Of a stretch of 64,000 nucleotides of DNA, positions 1 through 12,876 are shown one piece after another. The stretch lies in contig NZ_JAPEMA010000001.1 in NCBI RefSeq assembly GCF_026343185.1, positions 4,526,001 through 4,590,000 of the forward strand. The letters are read 5' to 3'. The number at the start of each line of letters is the position of its first letter. Positions within the stretch are counted from its first letter, which is position 1. The translations under genes were made by a program, and so were the position numbers. Under the pieces are notes generated by a model. It was not told the DNA's origin, did not search any database, and saw only the letters and a list, made by a program, of their open reading frames with translations. The stretch comes from Streptomyces sp. NBC_00091. Lineage in GTDB: Bacteria > Actinomycetota > Actinomycetes > Streptomycetales > Streptomycetaceae.

Positions 1-127
1 ACCCGTGTTGTGCCAGCAGAACTCCGCGTAGAAGCGTCTGCGACCCCGTGAAGGTCCCTTCTTTCTGCCTCGAGCAGTGTCCGCATGCTGGAATGTGATA
101 TCCGGTTCTCGGAATTAACGTCATCAT

Positions 128-143
128 GTAACCTGCACGAAAT
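128..143 (+). promoter_or_regulatory. Candidate GlnR box upstream of gltB
   Basis: The sequence reads GTAAC-N6-GAAAT, which fits the two half-sites of the actinobacterial GlnR consensus (gTnAC-n6-GaAAC) with one deviation. It lies 65 bases before the chosen gltB start. GlnR controls nitrogen-assimilation genes in Streptomyces, so control of gltBD would make sense, but a second box at canonical spacing is not clear. The 127 bases upstream hold no gene I can support. Confidence 0.4.
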
Positions 144-207
144 TTCGCAGAGGGCCAACGTCGTCCCTCGGCTATGCACATATGCCACGACGACGACGGG
201 AGAGCCG

Positions 208-4795
<4,588 letters not shown>

Positions 4796-4803
<8 letters not shown>

Positions 4804-6256
4804 CCCGAAGGGCTTCCTCACCACCCCGCGCGAAACCGCCTGCTCCCGTCCCGTCGCCGAACGGCTGAAGGACTGGAACGAGGTCTACGTCCCGGGCTCG
4901 CTGCTCCCGATCATCAGCAAGCAGGCCGGCCGCTGCATGGACTGCGGCATCCCGTTCTGCCACAACGGCTGCCCGCTCGGGAACCTGATTCCCGAGTGGA
5001 ACGACTTCGCGTACCGCGAGGACTGGACCGCCGCCTCGGAGCGCCTGCACGCGACGAACAACTTCCCGGAGTTCACCGGGCGGCTGTGCCCGGCTCCCTG
5101 CGAGTCGGCGTGCGTCCTCGGCATCAACCAGCCGGCCGTCACGATCAAGAACGTCGAAGTCTCGATCATCGACAAGGCCTGGGACAACGGCGACGTCACC
5201 CCGCAGGCGCCCGAGCGCCTGTCCGGCAAGACGGTGGCCGTCATCGGCTCGGGCCCGGCGGGCCTCGCCGCGGCCCAGCAGCTGACCCGGGCCGGCCACA
5301 CCGTGGTCGTGTACGAGCGCGCCGACCGCATCGGCGGCCTGCTGCGCTACGGCATCCCCGAGTTCAAGATGGAGAAGGTGCACATCAACCGCCGCATCGA
5401 GCAGATGCGCGCGGAGGGCACCAAGTTCCGCACCGGCATCGAGGTCGGCCGCGACATCACCGCCACCGACCTGCGCAAGCGGTTCGACGCGGTCGTCGTG
5501 GCGGCGGGCGCCACCGTCTCCCGCGACCTGCCGGTTCCCGGGCGGGACCTGCGCGGGATCCACTTCGCGATGGAGTACCTCCCCCTCGCGAACAAGGTCC
5601 AGGAGGGCGACTTCCTGGCCCCGCCGATCACCGCCGAGGGCAAGCACGTGGTCGTCATCGGCGGCGGCGACACCGGCGCGGACTGCGTGGGCACCGCCCA
5701 CCGCCAGGGCGCGGCCTCGGTGACCCAGCTGGAGATCATGCCGAAGCCGTCCGAGGACCGCCCCACCGGGCAGCCCTGGCCGACCTTCCCCATGCTCTAC
5801 AAGGTCACCTCGGCCCACGAGGAGGGCGGCGAGCGGATCTACTCCGTCTCCACCACCCACTTCGAGGGCGACGAGGACGGCAACGTCCAGGCCCTGCACC
5901 TGATCGAGGTCGAGTTCGTCGACGGCAAGCTCACCCAGAAGCCCGGCACCGAGCGCGTCCTCCCCGCGCAGCTGGTCACCCTGGCGATGGGCTTCACCGG
6001 CACCGACCAGGCCAACGGTCTGGTCGAGCAGTTCGGCGTGAGCCTCGACGCGCGGGGCAACATCGCCCGCGACGCCTCGTACGCCACGGACGCCGACGGC
6101 GTCTTCGTCGCCGGCGACGCGGGCCGCGGCCAGTCGCTCATCGTGTGGGCCATCGCGGAAGGCCGCTCGGCCGCCCGCGGCGTGGACCGCTACCTGACCG
6201 GCACCAGCACCCTCCCGTACCCGGTCAAGCCGACGGACCGCTCCCTGATGGTGTAG
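4796..6256 (+). CDS. gltD: Glutamate synthase (NADPH), small subunit
   Basis: Small subunit of GOGAT (486 residues). It takes electrons from NADPH through FAD and iron-sulfur clusters to the GltB FMN. The N-terminal cluster cysteines are visible as C47, C50, C55, C59 and then C98, C102, C106. The FAD-binding GSGPAG motif lies near residue 151 and the NADPH-binding GGGDTG motif near residue 290. The length is typical. It overlaps gltB by 8 bases, so translation is probably coupled, and it is followed by a strong hairpin that ends the operon. Confidence 0.97.
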
Positions 6257-6330
6257 CCCCGAAGCACCCCCCGTCACGCGAATGGCGGGACCCCTCATAC
6301 GGTCCGTACAACGACGTACGGAACTCTGAC

Positions 6331-6372
6331 ACCGCGCCCGCCACGTCCCCGACCAGGGGTGGCGGGCGCGGT
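6331..6372 (+). terminator. Terminator hairpin between gltD and the UTRA gene
   Basis: A perfect 14-bp stem (6331-6344 with 6359-6372) with a 14-base loop lies between convergent genes. There is no long T run, as is usual in Streptomyces, so it may serve both strands. Confidence 0.75.
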
Positions 6373-6447
6373 GGCGTTGTGTAGTCATGTCAATGCACGC
6401 GGGCGTTGGCCCGGTCCTGGTGTTCCCGGCCGCCGCGTGGGCTCCGT

Positions 6448-7005
6448 TCACCCAGGCTGTGAAGGGTCAAGCCTGATCTCGTACCGCGCCTGCTGACGTC
6501 CTCCCGGCATGACCATCACGTCGGCCTGGATCGCGCGGTCCGCCGAGTCGTAGGTGGTGCGGGCGAGTTGCAGCACCGGTTCGCCCTCGCCGAGGCGGAG
6601 CTGCTCGTACTCCTCGACGCCGGGCATCCGCGCTGTCACCGTCTCGATGACCCGCACGCCGACGTGCCCCAGGGCGGCCAGTAGCGTCACGGCCCCACCC
6701 CGGATCTTCGCCGTTCCGGCCAGCGGGGTGCCTGCGGCGATGTCCGTGGGGTAGTAGCTGTCCGTCAGCTCGGTCGGTTCGCCGTCGAGTTCGATGATCC
6801 TGCGACGACACACGACCGTGCTCCCAGCCGCCAGGCCGAGCATCGCCGCAACACCGGCCGGGGCTGTTGTCTCCCCGGCGTGGACGATGCGCTGGGTCCC
6901 CCGGCGGCCCGACTCCTGGGTTTCCGCGGTCCACGCGTCAGTCGCCCCGGCGGCGCGCGGAGTCAGGTAGGGCATCGAGGTGCTGGTCCACTCGCCGCCC
7001 CTCAC
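6448..7005 (-). CDS. Free-standing UTRA-domain protein (GntR/HutC effector domain without HTH)
   Basis: The 185 residues match the ligand-binding UTRA domain of HutC-type GntR regulators. They run from a strand with ARTTYDSADR near the C-terminus back to the RRRIIELDGEPTELTDSYYP region. There is no N-terminal winged helix: the first 45 residues are polar and lack a GntR HTH pattern. The GTG start has GGAGG at good spacing, so the gene looks intact rather than truncated. Similar short UTRA proteins occur in Streptomyces as I remember. It may sense a ligand for another regulator or act in conjugative-element control, but nothing nearby decides this. It converges on gltD. Confidence 0.8.
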   Translation of the reverse strand: MRGGEWTSTSMPYLTPRAAGATDAWTAETQESGRRGTQRIVHAGETTAPAGVAAMLGLAAGSTVVCRRRIIELDGEPTELTDSYYPTDIAAGTPLAGTAKIRGGAVTLLAALGHVGVRVIETVTARMPGVEEYEQLRLGEGEPVLQLARTTYDSADRAIQADVMVMPGGRQQARYEIRLDPSQPG

Positions 7006-7044
7006 GCCGCCTCCGCGCGTCCGATCCGTCCCGTGGGCCCCAGG

Positions 7045-7449
7045 CTACTCGGGCTGGACCACCGTGGCGCCCCAGCGTATGGACGGGGACGAGGCGGCCA
7101 CTGCCGCGCCGAAGCCGCCGGAGAGGCCGGTGCCGAGGGGGACGGTGATGCGGGCCGGGCTGCCGGCCGGGCAGTCGAGGGTGAAGGGGGCCGGGTCGCG
7201 GTCCGGATGGTTGTCGAGGTGGAAGGACACCTCGATGCTGCCGCCGCCCTCGCAGGCGAAGGTGGTGTGGGTGTCCAGCCAGGAGGCGAGGCCGCCCGAG
7301 ACGAAGCCGCCGTCGCCGGTCTGCTCCTGCACCCAGATCAGCCCGTCCGGTCCCGGATAGCCGATCAGCTCCTCCTGCGCCGAGGCCTGGCCTGCTCCGA
7401 CACCCACCACCAGCACTGCCGCGACCGCGACACCGAGTGCGTGCTTCAT
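7045..7449 (-). CDS. Small secreted protein, function unknown
   Basis: I do not recognise this 134-residue protein. The ATG was chosen because GGGGGGA lies at ribosome-site distance and an export signal follows at once: MKH, then a hydrophobic stretch rich in A and V, then an AQASAQ cleavage region near residue 24. The mature part has two cysteines (TFACEG and LDCPAG) that could form a disulfide, plus a glycine-rich, hydrophilic remainder. The gene stands alone, 40 bases downstream of the UTRA start region on the same strand. Confidence 0.7.
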   Translation of the reverse strand: MKHALGVAVAAVLVVGVGAGQASAQEELIGYPGPDGLIWVQEQTGDGGFVSGGLASWLDTHTTFACEGGGSIEVSFHLDNHPDRDPAPFTLDCPAGSPARITVPLGTGLSGGFGAAVAASSPSIRWGATVVQPE

Positions 7450-7493
7450 GTTTTCCCCCCAGGATTCGTTGAGTGACTCCGACCCCGTCCACG

Positions 7494-7590
7494 TTAGGCG
7501 TCGCCACTGACAATCCGGGAGGCCGTGCGGTAGGCGGTGGGGGTGAGGCCCGTGCGGCGGTGGAGGTGGGTGCGGAGGGAGTCGGTGGTC
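7494..7590 (-). pseudogene. 3' remnant of an AraC-family regulator gene
   Basis: The minus-strand frame ending at 7494 encodes LRTHLHRRTGLTPTAYR followed by ten residues and a TAA stop. This is the second helix-turn-helix end of AraC-family regulators (RRxxGxxPxxYR). The reading frame loses all AraC similarity to the right of about 7590, where the remnant of a different gene begins on the other strand. Only about 30 codons are left. Confidence 0.6.
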
Positions 7591-7599
7591 GCCGCGGAC

Positions 7600-7755
7600 G
7601 CGGTGATGGCCGAACTCCCCGAGATCGCCTGCCAGTACGACCGGGAGCTGCTCCTCGACACCTCCGAGACCGAGCGCGTGCTCGGCGTACGCGCCACCGC
7701 GCTGGACTCCGTACTCGAGGAGCCGGCGCCGAGCGCGCCGTCGGAGCGGCCGTGA
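7600..7755 (+). pseudogene. 3' remnant of an NAD-dependent epimerase/dehydratase gene
   Basis: The plus-strand frame ends with YDRELLLDTSETERVLGVR and then ATALDSVLEE. This resembles the C-terminus of extended-SDR epimerase/reductases, where a phrase of the type 'F..DSS..E...GLRATPLDE' closes the protein. No start or Rossmann motif is present: the frame stops being related at about 7600. It is the partner half of the scar with the AraC remnant at 7494-7590. From 7756 to 7859 I see no gene. Confidence 0.55.
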
Positions 7756-7859
7756 GGGGAGGCGGGGGTCCGGGCAGGGCAACCGGGTGGGCCGTACGGG
7801 GCACTCCGGGGGTGTCGCGGCGCGGTCGAGGGGGGTGGGGGTCGGTACCTGTGGGGGCC

Positions 7860-9227
7860 ATGCCCTCCCGAACGCTGTTGCGCTGCCTGCTGGGCGCCGC
7901 CCTGCTGATGCCGCTGTCGCCCGCCGTCGCCACCGCCACCCCCACCGCGGCCCCCGCCGCCACCGCCGCGGGCGACGGGCCGGCCGTCGACTACCGGGGG
8001 CTGCGCCTGGCCCTCCCCGCCGGCTGGAGGGTCGTCGACCTCGACCGCGACCCCGCCGCCTGCCTGCGCCTGGACCGGCCCACGCTCTACCTCGGGCACG
8101 CCGGCACCCAGGCCGAGTGCTCCGGCCGCCGGGCCGTCGCCACCCGCGCCGACACCCTGCACCTGGAGCCCCTCGACGGGGCCCCGCCCCGCGCCGACGT
8201 CCCCACCCTCACCGTGGACGGCGGGTCCGCGCCGCCGCCCGCCGAGGGGGACAGCGGCGAGGTGCGGTACGCCCTGCGCGGCCCGGGGGTGATGGCCACG
8301 CTCTCGTACGGGGCCGAACCCGACGCCGTACGGGAGCTGCTGGCGCGGGCCGTCGGCGTACCGGGGCACCCCGGAGCGGCCGAGCCGGTCGCCGCCACCG
8401 TCGCCGCCGCCCCGCCCCGGTCCGGCCGGCAGGCCTTCACCGGCCAGGCCTTCACCGGCCAGGGCTTCGACGCCTGCACCGCCCCGCCCCAGCGCTCCAT
8501 GGACGCCTGGCGCGCCGGTTCCCCCTTCGGCGCGATCGGCGTCTACATCGGCGGCCGCGCCCGCGCCTGCGCCCAGCCGCAGCTGACGGCCGCCTGGATC
8601 CGCAGGCAGGCCGAGGCGGGCTGGCACCTGATGCCGATCTGGGTGGGCCCGCAGCCCTGGCACAGCGCGACCACGGGACTGTCCACCGACCCCTCCGAGG
8701 CGAACGAGCAGGGCCGGGAGGCCGCCGACGGCGCCGCCCAGGCGGCCCGCTCCCTCGGCCTGGCCGAGGGCACGCCGCTCTACAACGACCTGGAGCACTA
8801 CGGGGACCGCACCACCTGGGACCCGCCGGTCGTCGCCTACCTCACGGCCTGGACGGTACGGCTGCACGAGCTGGGCTACCGCTCGGCGGCCTACGTCTCG
8901 GCGAGTTCCGGCGCCAAGGCGCTCAGCGCCCACCACCACCAGGCCCCGCAGGCCATGCCGGACGTGCTGTGGGTGGCCCAGTGGAACGGCGCGGCCTCCG
9001 TCACGGACGCCGACATGGGCCTGCCCCAGGGCAAGGCGCTGTGGGCCGGCCCGCGCCGGGCCCACCAGTTCAGGGGGGACCACGACGCCTCGTACGGCGG
9101 GGTGACGATCAACATCGACCGCAGCTGGGTGGACGTGGACCCGGCCGTCCTCGCCCCGGTCGCCCCCGTCCCCGTCCCCGCCCCTGCCCCCGTCCCCACC
9201 CCCGCCGCCGTCCCGCGCTTCAGCTAG
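7860..9227 (+). CDS. Secreted DUF1906 (Rv2525c-like glycoside-hydrolase-like) protein
   Basis: Exported protein of 455 residues. The ATG follows GGGGG and opens a signal peptide (SRTLLRCLLGAALLMPL, cleavage near ATATPTA). Residues about 205-420 match the DUF1906 TIM-barrel domain. This begins GFDACTAPPQRSMDAWR, continues through IGVYIGGRARAC and WHLMPIWVGPQ, and has acidic residues at YNDLEHYG that fit a lysozyme-like active site. A six-residue duplication (AFTGQAFTGQ) precedes the domain. The tail is a Pro-Val-Ala repeat. A cell-wall role is likely for the family but unproven. The 3' end overlaps the convergent PPOX gene by 8 bases. Confidence 0.85.
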   Translation: MPSRTLLRCLLGAALLMPLSPAVATATPTAAPAATAAGDGPAVDYRGLRLALPAGWRVVDLDRDPAACLRLDRPTLYLGHAGTQAECSGRRAVATRADTLHLEPLDGAPPRADVPTLTVDGGSAPPPAEGDSGEVRYALRGPGVMATLSYGAEPDAVRELLARAVGVPGHPGAAEPVAATVAAAPPRSGRQAFTGQAFTGQGFDACTAPPQRSMDAWRAGSPFGAIGVYIGGRARACAQPQLTAAWIRRQAEAGWHLMPIWVGPQPWHSATTGLSTDPSEANEQGREAADGAAQAARSLGLAEGTPLYNDLEHYGDRTTWDPPVVAYLTAWTVRLHELGYRSAAYVSASSGAKALSAHHHQAPQAMPDVLWVAQWNGAASVTDADMGLPQGKALWAGPRRAHQFRGDHDASYGGVTINIDRSWVDVDPAVLAPVAPVPVPAPAPVPTPAAVPRFS

Positions 9228-9729
9228 CGGGGACCTCGCGCGGCGGCTCGTCGTCATTGCCCCGGCGCAGTACCCGCATCCCCTGCGCCGGGGTCCAGGA
9301 GCGCACCACCAGCTCCTCGCCGTCGACGCCGATGTGGACCACCTCGGTCAGGTCGGCGTGGAAGAGGTGGAAGGGGTGCGGGGAGTCGGTCTCCTCCGCG
9401 TACCGGTGCAGCTCGGGCGGGTCCACGATCTCCACCGCCCGCCCGGAGACGCGGACGTCCCCGTCCGGCATCGCCTGGCCCGCGCCCGGATTGGTGTGCA
9501 GGGCGAAGCGCGGATCGCGCTGGAGGTCCCTCGCCTTCATGGAGCCCGCCATCATGCCGAGCCACAGCTCGCCGCCGCGGATCTCGACGTTGAGCCCGGC
9601 CACCCGGGGGGAGCCGTCCTTGCGCAGGGTGGCGAGGACGTGGTGCGGGTACTGCGCGAAGCGGGCCCGGACGGCCGCCGCGAATTCCGGTTCTGCCTTC
9701 TCGAACGCTGCCCAGTTGTTCGTCGCCAT
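9220..9729 (-). CDS. Pyridoxamine 5'-phosphate oxidase-like (split-barrel flavin) protein
   Basis: A 169-residue split beta-barrel protein of the PPOX class. The N-terminal half has the family pattern HHVLATLRKDGSPRVAGLN, then WLGMMAGSMKARDLQRDPR and FALHTN. These form the FMN or F420 pocket in relatives. Members reduce or oxidise small substrates, or simply bind flavin or haem, so the substrate cannot be named. It is a single gene converging on the DUF1906 gene with an 8-base overlap. Confidence 0.85.
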   Translation of the reverse strand: MATNNWAAFEKAEPEFAAAVRARFAQYPHHVLATLRKDGSPRVAGLNVEIRGGELWLGMMAGSMKARDLQRDPRFALHTNPGAGQAMPDGDVRVSGRAVEIVDPPELHRYAEETDSPHPFHLFHADLTEVVHIGVDGEELVVRSWTPAQGMRVLRRGNDDEPPREVPAS

Positions 9730-9803
9730 ACGTCCATCAAAGCGTGCGCCGCCGACAACGGCCGCTCAGGCGCGCACGGTGCCCGCCGCGCGCGCAAGCG
9801 CGC

Positions 9804-10433
9804 CTACGGGCGGCTGCCGGGGCCCCCGGACTCCGCTCGCGCCGCCTCCAGTGCGTCGATGTCCTCCAGCATGGCGGCCGCGAGGTCGCGCTCGGAGGTG
9901 TAGTACCGCTCGGCCCACCGCAGGGTGAGCGTGGGGTACGCCCAGGCCGCCTCGTCCTTGGCGCCCTCGACGTCCGCCACCGCGCGGCGGCGCATGTTCT
10001 CCGCGAACTCCAGGTGCTGGAGGAGCACTTCGCGCATCTGCTCCGGCTCCAGCAGGTGGCCCAGCCACAGCCGCAGCATCGGCCCGTGCTTGAGGACCGG
10101 CGGGTCGACCGGCGCCTCGCGCGCCCATGTCCGTACGGCGGCCATGCCCTCGTCGGTGATCCGGTACACGCGCTTGTCGCGGGTGCCGGTGTCCTGGGCG
10201 ACCATCCGCGAGGAGGCGTAGCCGGCCTTCTCCAGCCGCTTGAGCTCGCTGTAGATCTGGCTGAAGGACGGGCTCCAGTAGAAGAAGCGCAGCGACCAGT
10301 CCGACCACTTCTTCAGGTCGTAGCCGGAGAGCTCCTCGCCGAAGGAGAGCAGCCCGAGCACCGCCCAGCTGGTCGCGGGGAGGGTGCGCCCGTTCGTCTC
10401 TGCCGTCGTCTCGTCTGCCGTCTCGTCTGCCAC
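9804..10433 (-). CDS. PadR-family transcriptional regulator
   Basis: Winged-helix regulator of 209 residues. Near the N-terminus the PadR pattern is clear: AVLGLLSFGEELSGYDLKKW, then FSQIYSELKRLEKAGY and the wing around RDKRVYRITDEG. A C-terminal coiled dimerisation region of the Vir family follows. I prefer the GTG at 10433; an in-frame ATG at 10484 would add 17 basic residues, and neither has a strong ribosome site. It is divergent from the SDR at 10532, whose promoter it probably controls together with its own. Confidence 0.85.
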   Translation of the reverse strand: MADETADETTAETNGRTLPATSWAVLGLLSFGEELSGYDLKKWSDWSLRFFYWSPSFSQIYSELKRLEKAGYASSRMVAQDTGTRDKRVYRITDEGMAAVRTWAREAPVDPPVLKHGPMLRLWLGHLLEPEQMREVLLQHLEFAENMRRRAVADVEGAKDEAAWAYPTLTLRWAERYYTSERDLAAAMLEDIDALEAARAESGGPGSRP

Positions 10434-10497
10434 GCAGCGCAGTCTACGACCGGTCCCCGCGGCGTCCTTCCCTCTGCTGGCCATGACTGCTAGAAGT

Positions 10498-10511
10498 GTT
10501 CCTATTAGAAC
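10498..10511. promoter_or_regulatory. Inverted repeat between PadR and SDR genes
   Basis: GTTC-N6-GAAC with a central AT lies in the short divergent intergenic region and is AT-richer than its surroundings. It is a plausible PadR operator. It does not resemble the KstR2-type boxes further on. Confidence 0.4.
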
Positions 10512-10531
10512 TAACTCCCTGGAGGCCTGAG

Positions 10532-11260
10532 GTGAACTCGTTGGACGGGAAGGTCGTCGTCATCACCGGCGCCGGACGCGGCCAGGGCGCCGCCGAGGCC
10601 GGGCTGTGCGCGCAGGCCGGGGCGCGGGTCGTCGTCACCGACGTCCGGGAGGAGGAGGGCCGGGCGGTCGCCGCCTCGCTGGGCGGCCAGGGGCTGTACG
10701 TACGGCACGACGTGGCCGAAGCCGAGGGCTGGGCCACCGTCGTACGGGAGGCGGTGGCCGCCTTCGGGACGATCTCGGCGCTGGTCAACAACGCCGCCCT
10801 GTGGCGCACCGCCCATGTCGAGGAGCAGAGCGCGCAGGGCTTCGAGGAGCTGCTGCGGGTCAACCTGCTGGGCCCCTTCCTCGGGATCCAGGCGGTGGCC
10901 CCGGTGCTGCGCGCCGCCGGGGGCGGGTCGATCGTCAACGTCTCCTCCATCGCCGGGCTGGTCGGGATCCCGGGCCACGCGGCGTACGGGTCCACCAAGT
11001 TCGGGCTGCGCGGGCTGACCCGGTCGGCGGCGCTGGACCTGGCCGGGGACGGGATCCGGGTCAACTCGGTGCACCCCGGGGCCATCGACACCCCGATGGT
11101 GGCCGGCGCGGTCGCGGGGCGGGACTGGTCGCACGTGCCGCTGGGGCGGATGGGGCAGCCGCGGGAGGTCGGGGAACTGGTGCTGTTCCTGTGCTCGGAC
11201 GCGTCCTCGTACGTGACGGGCGCGGAGTTCGCGGTCGACGGCGGGATGACGGCCCGATGA
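10532..11260 (+). CDS. SDR oxidoreductase, 3-alpha/20-beta-hydroxysteroid dehydrogenase-like
   Basis: Classical short-chain dehydrogenase of 242 residues. GTG start with GGAGG six bases before it. The NAD(H)-binding TGAGRGQG lies near residue 10; NNAA, the catalytic Ser (NVSSIAG) and YGSTK are all present. The order of motifs and the C-terminal end TGAEFAVDGGMT resemble the Streptomyces 20-beta-hydroxysteroid dehydrogenase as I remember it, but SDR substrate calls are weak. The stop overlaps the next gene as ATGA, so the two form an operon. Confidence 0.85.
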   Translation: MNSLDGKVVVITGAGRGQGAAEAGLCAQAGARVVVTDVREEEGRAVAASLGGQGLYVRHDVAEAEGWATVVREAVAAFGTISALVNNAALWRTAHVEEQSAQGFEELLRVNLLGPFLGIQAVAPVLRAAGGGSIVNVSSIAGLVGIPGHAAYGSTKFGLRGLTRSAALDLAGDGIRVNSVHPGAIDTPMVAGAVAGRDWSHVPLGRMGQPREVGELVLFLCSDASSYVTGAEFAVDGGMTAR

Positions 11261-12138
11261 CCCGGGACGGGCTGGCTCCGGACGCGCGGCGGCTGTGCGA
11301 CGCGATGGCGGCGGGTTTCCCGGGGCCCGGGGACGCGGCCGTGCTGCGGGCGGCGGTGGGCGCGGCCGGCCGGGAGGGGCCGGAGGTGGCCTCGGTGTAC
11401 GACACCGCCGCCGCGGGGGTCCCGGTCCGGGTCTACGACCCCGCGCCCGGGACGGCGGGGCGGACGCTCGCCGTGTACTTCCACGGCGGCGGCTGGGTGA
11501 TGTGCGGGCTGGACACCCATGACGCCCTGTGCCGTGAACTGGCCGTGGCCTCCGGGGCGGTGGTCGTCTCCGCCGACTACCGGCTCGCCCCGGAACACCC
11601 CTGGCCGGCGGCGGCCGACGACGCGCTTGCCGTGCTGCTGTGGGCGCGGGCCGAAGCGGGCCGGCTGGGCTGCGATCCGGGGCGGGTGGTGGTGGCGGGG
11701 GACTCCAGCGGGGGCAACCTGGCGGCGGTGACCGCGCTGCGGGCGCCGGAGCTGGTCGCCGGGCAGCTGCTGGTGTACCCGCCGCTGGACGCCTCGATGG
11801 GCTCGGAGTCGGTGGCCGCGTACGGGCGGGGGTACTTCCACACCGCCGCGCACATGGCCTGGTACTGGGACCAGTACGGCGGCGACCCCGCGCACCCGCA
11901 CGTCTCCCCGCTGCGGGCGGCCGAGGTGGCCGGGCTGCCGCGCACGCTGATCGTCCTCGCGGACTGCGACCTGCTGCGGGACGAGGGACTGGCGTACGCG
12001 CGCCGGCTGGGAGAGGCGGGCGTGGACTGCGAGGTCCGGCTCCACCCAGGGGTCTTCCACGGCTTCCTGGGCCTGCCGCTGCCGGCCGCGAAGGCGGCCC
12101 TGGCAGGCGCGGCGGCCTGGCTGGCCGCGATGAAGTAA
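11257..12138 (+). CDS. Alpha/beta hydrolase, hormone-sensitive-lipase (HSL) type esterase
   Basis: Cytoplasmic esterase of 293 residues. The oxyanion-hole HGGGW motif and the nucleophile GDSSGGN define the HSL (family IV) group. The acid is in the DCDLLRDEG region and the catalytic His in VFHGF near the C-terminus. It starts inside the stop of the SDR (ATGA) and so is translationally coupled. With the SDR it suggests hydrolysis and oxidation of an acylated alcohol, possibly a steroid ester; that is inference. Its stop lies three bases from the tRNA-like element on the opposite strand. Confidence 0.88.
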   Translation: MTRDGLAPDARRLCDAMAAGFPGPGDAAVLRAAVGAAGREGPEVASVYDTAAAGVPVRVYDPAPGTAGRTLAVYFHGGGWVMCGLDTHDALCRELAVASGAVVVSADYRLAPEHPWPAAADDALAVLLWARAEAGRLGCDPGRVVVAGDSSGGNLAAVTALRAPELVAGQLLVYPPLDASMGSESVAAYGRGYFHTAAHMAWYWDQYGGDPAHPHVSPLRAAEVAGLPRTLIVLADCDLLRDEGLAYARRLGEAGVDCEVRLHPGVFHGFLGLPLPAAKAALAGAAAWLAAMK

Positions 12139-12141
12139 GGG

Positions 12142-12217
12142 GGCGGGGCGGCCGGATTCGAACCGGCGTCCTCCTCCATGCTGTGTAGGCGCACTACCTC
12201 TGTGCTACGACCCCGCC
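12142..12217 (-). tRNA. tRNA-like element, probably degenerate
   Basis: Read on the minus strand, the core is tRNA-like: D-stem GCAC/GTGC, a 17-base anticodon arm, a 5-base variable loop, and a perfect T-arm GCCGG-TTCGAAT-CCGGC. The rest is abnormal. The outer stem GGCGGGGT/GCCCCGCC is 8 bp (one wobble) and is separated from the D-stem by extra bases. The anticodon stem has an A-G mismatch. The anticodon loop ACAGCAT lacks U33, and its formal anticodon would be AGC. No CCA is encoded. It may be a decayed tRNA or an unrelated structured RNA. Confidence 0.4.
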
Positions 12218-12282
12218 TTGTGTTCGATCTTAGTCGGGGCCGGGGAGGGTGCGCACCACGATATTCCCGGCATGATGTGTGC

Positions 12283-12834
12283 ATGGCTGAACTGGTCCGG
12301 CGGGTGCCGGGGGCGATCCTGCGCAACTGCCTCGTACTGGCAGCGGAGTTCGGCGCGGTCCTGCTGCTGCGGGGGCCCGAGGGCGCCTGGATCCCGGTCC
12401 TGCTCGCCGTCTTCGTCATCGGCGCCGCCGTACCGCACGGCACCGGCGCGGAGTTCGTGGCCCGTACCGCCGTCGCGCTCTTCGCGGTGGGGATCGCGGC
12501 GATGGGCTGGATCACCTGGGATCGGCACACCCTCCACGACCGGGGCCGCGAGGAGACGGCGGTGGTGGCCTCGCGGACGATGACGCAGGACGGCTCGACG
12601 CAGACCCCCTCGCTGCGCCTGCGCACGGAGGCGGGTCGTGACCTGCCCGGGCCCGTGGCGCTGGACCTCCAGGCCGGCGCCCGGCTGGCGGTGACCGTCG
12701 ACCCGGACGGCCCGGCCTGGTCCCTCGGCCCCCGCCCGGCCGAACCCTTCTGGGAGGCCACGGCCACGGCCGCCCTCCTCCTGCTCCAGACCGCCACCCT
12801 CACCACCCTCTCCCTGCGCCGCCCCCGCACCTGA
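12283..12834 (+). CDS. Small membrane protein, function unknown
   Basis: I do not recognise this 183-residue protein. It appears to have three hydrophobic segments in the first 85 residues (around LRNCLVLAAEFGAVLLL, IPVLLAVFVIGAAV and TAVALFAVGIAAMGWITW). A soluble domain of about 70 residues follows, then one more hydrophobic stretch near the C-terminus (ATAALLLLQTATLTTL). The start is the ATG that avoids the tRNA-like element; earlier in-frame codons run into it. It is followed 42 bases later by the next gene on the same strand. Confidence 0.7.
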   Translation: MAELVRRVPGAILRNCLVLAAEFGAVLLLRGPEGAWIPVLLAVFVIGAAVPHGTGAEFVARTAVALFAVGIAAMGWITWDRHTLHDRGREETAVVASRTMTQDGSTQTPSLRLRTEAGRDLPGPVALDLQAGARLAVTVDPDGPAWSLGPRPAEPFWEATATAALLLLQTATLTTLSLRRPRT

Positions 12835-12876
12835 AACCGCTGGCCAAGGCCGCGGGGCCCTCGTAGGGTCGCCGCC

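Noticed and set aside
7494..9257. Long minus-strand frame opposite the DUF1906 gene
   Set aside because: Only its last 30 codons are AraC-like; the rest is low-complexity antisense of a clear secreted protein.
10498..10511. A third KstR2 box
   Set aside because: The repeat GTTC-N6-GAAC does not fit the KstR2 consensus; PadR is the adjacent regulator.
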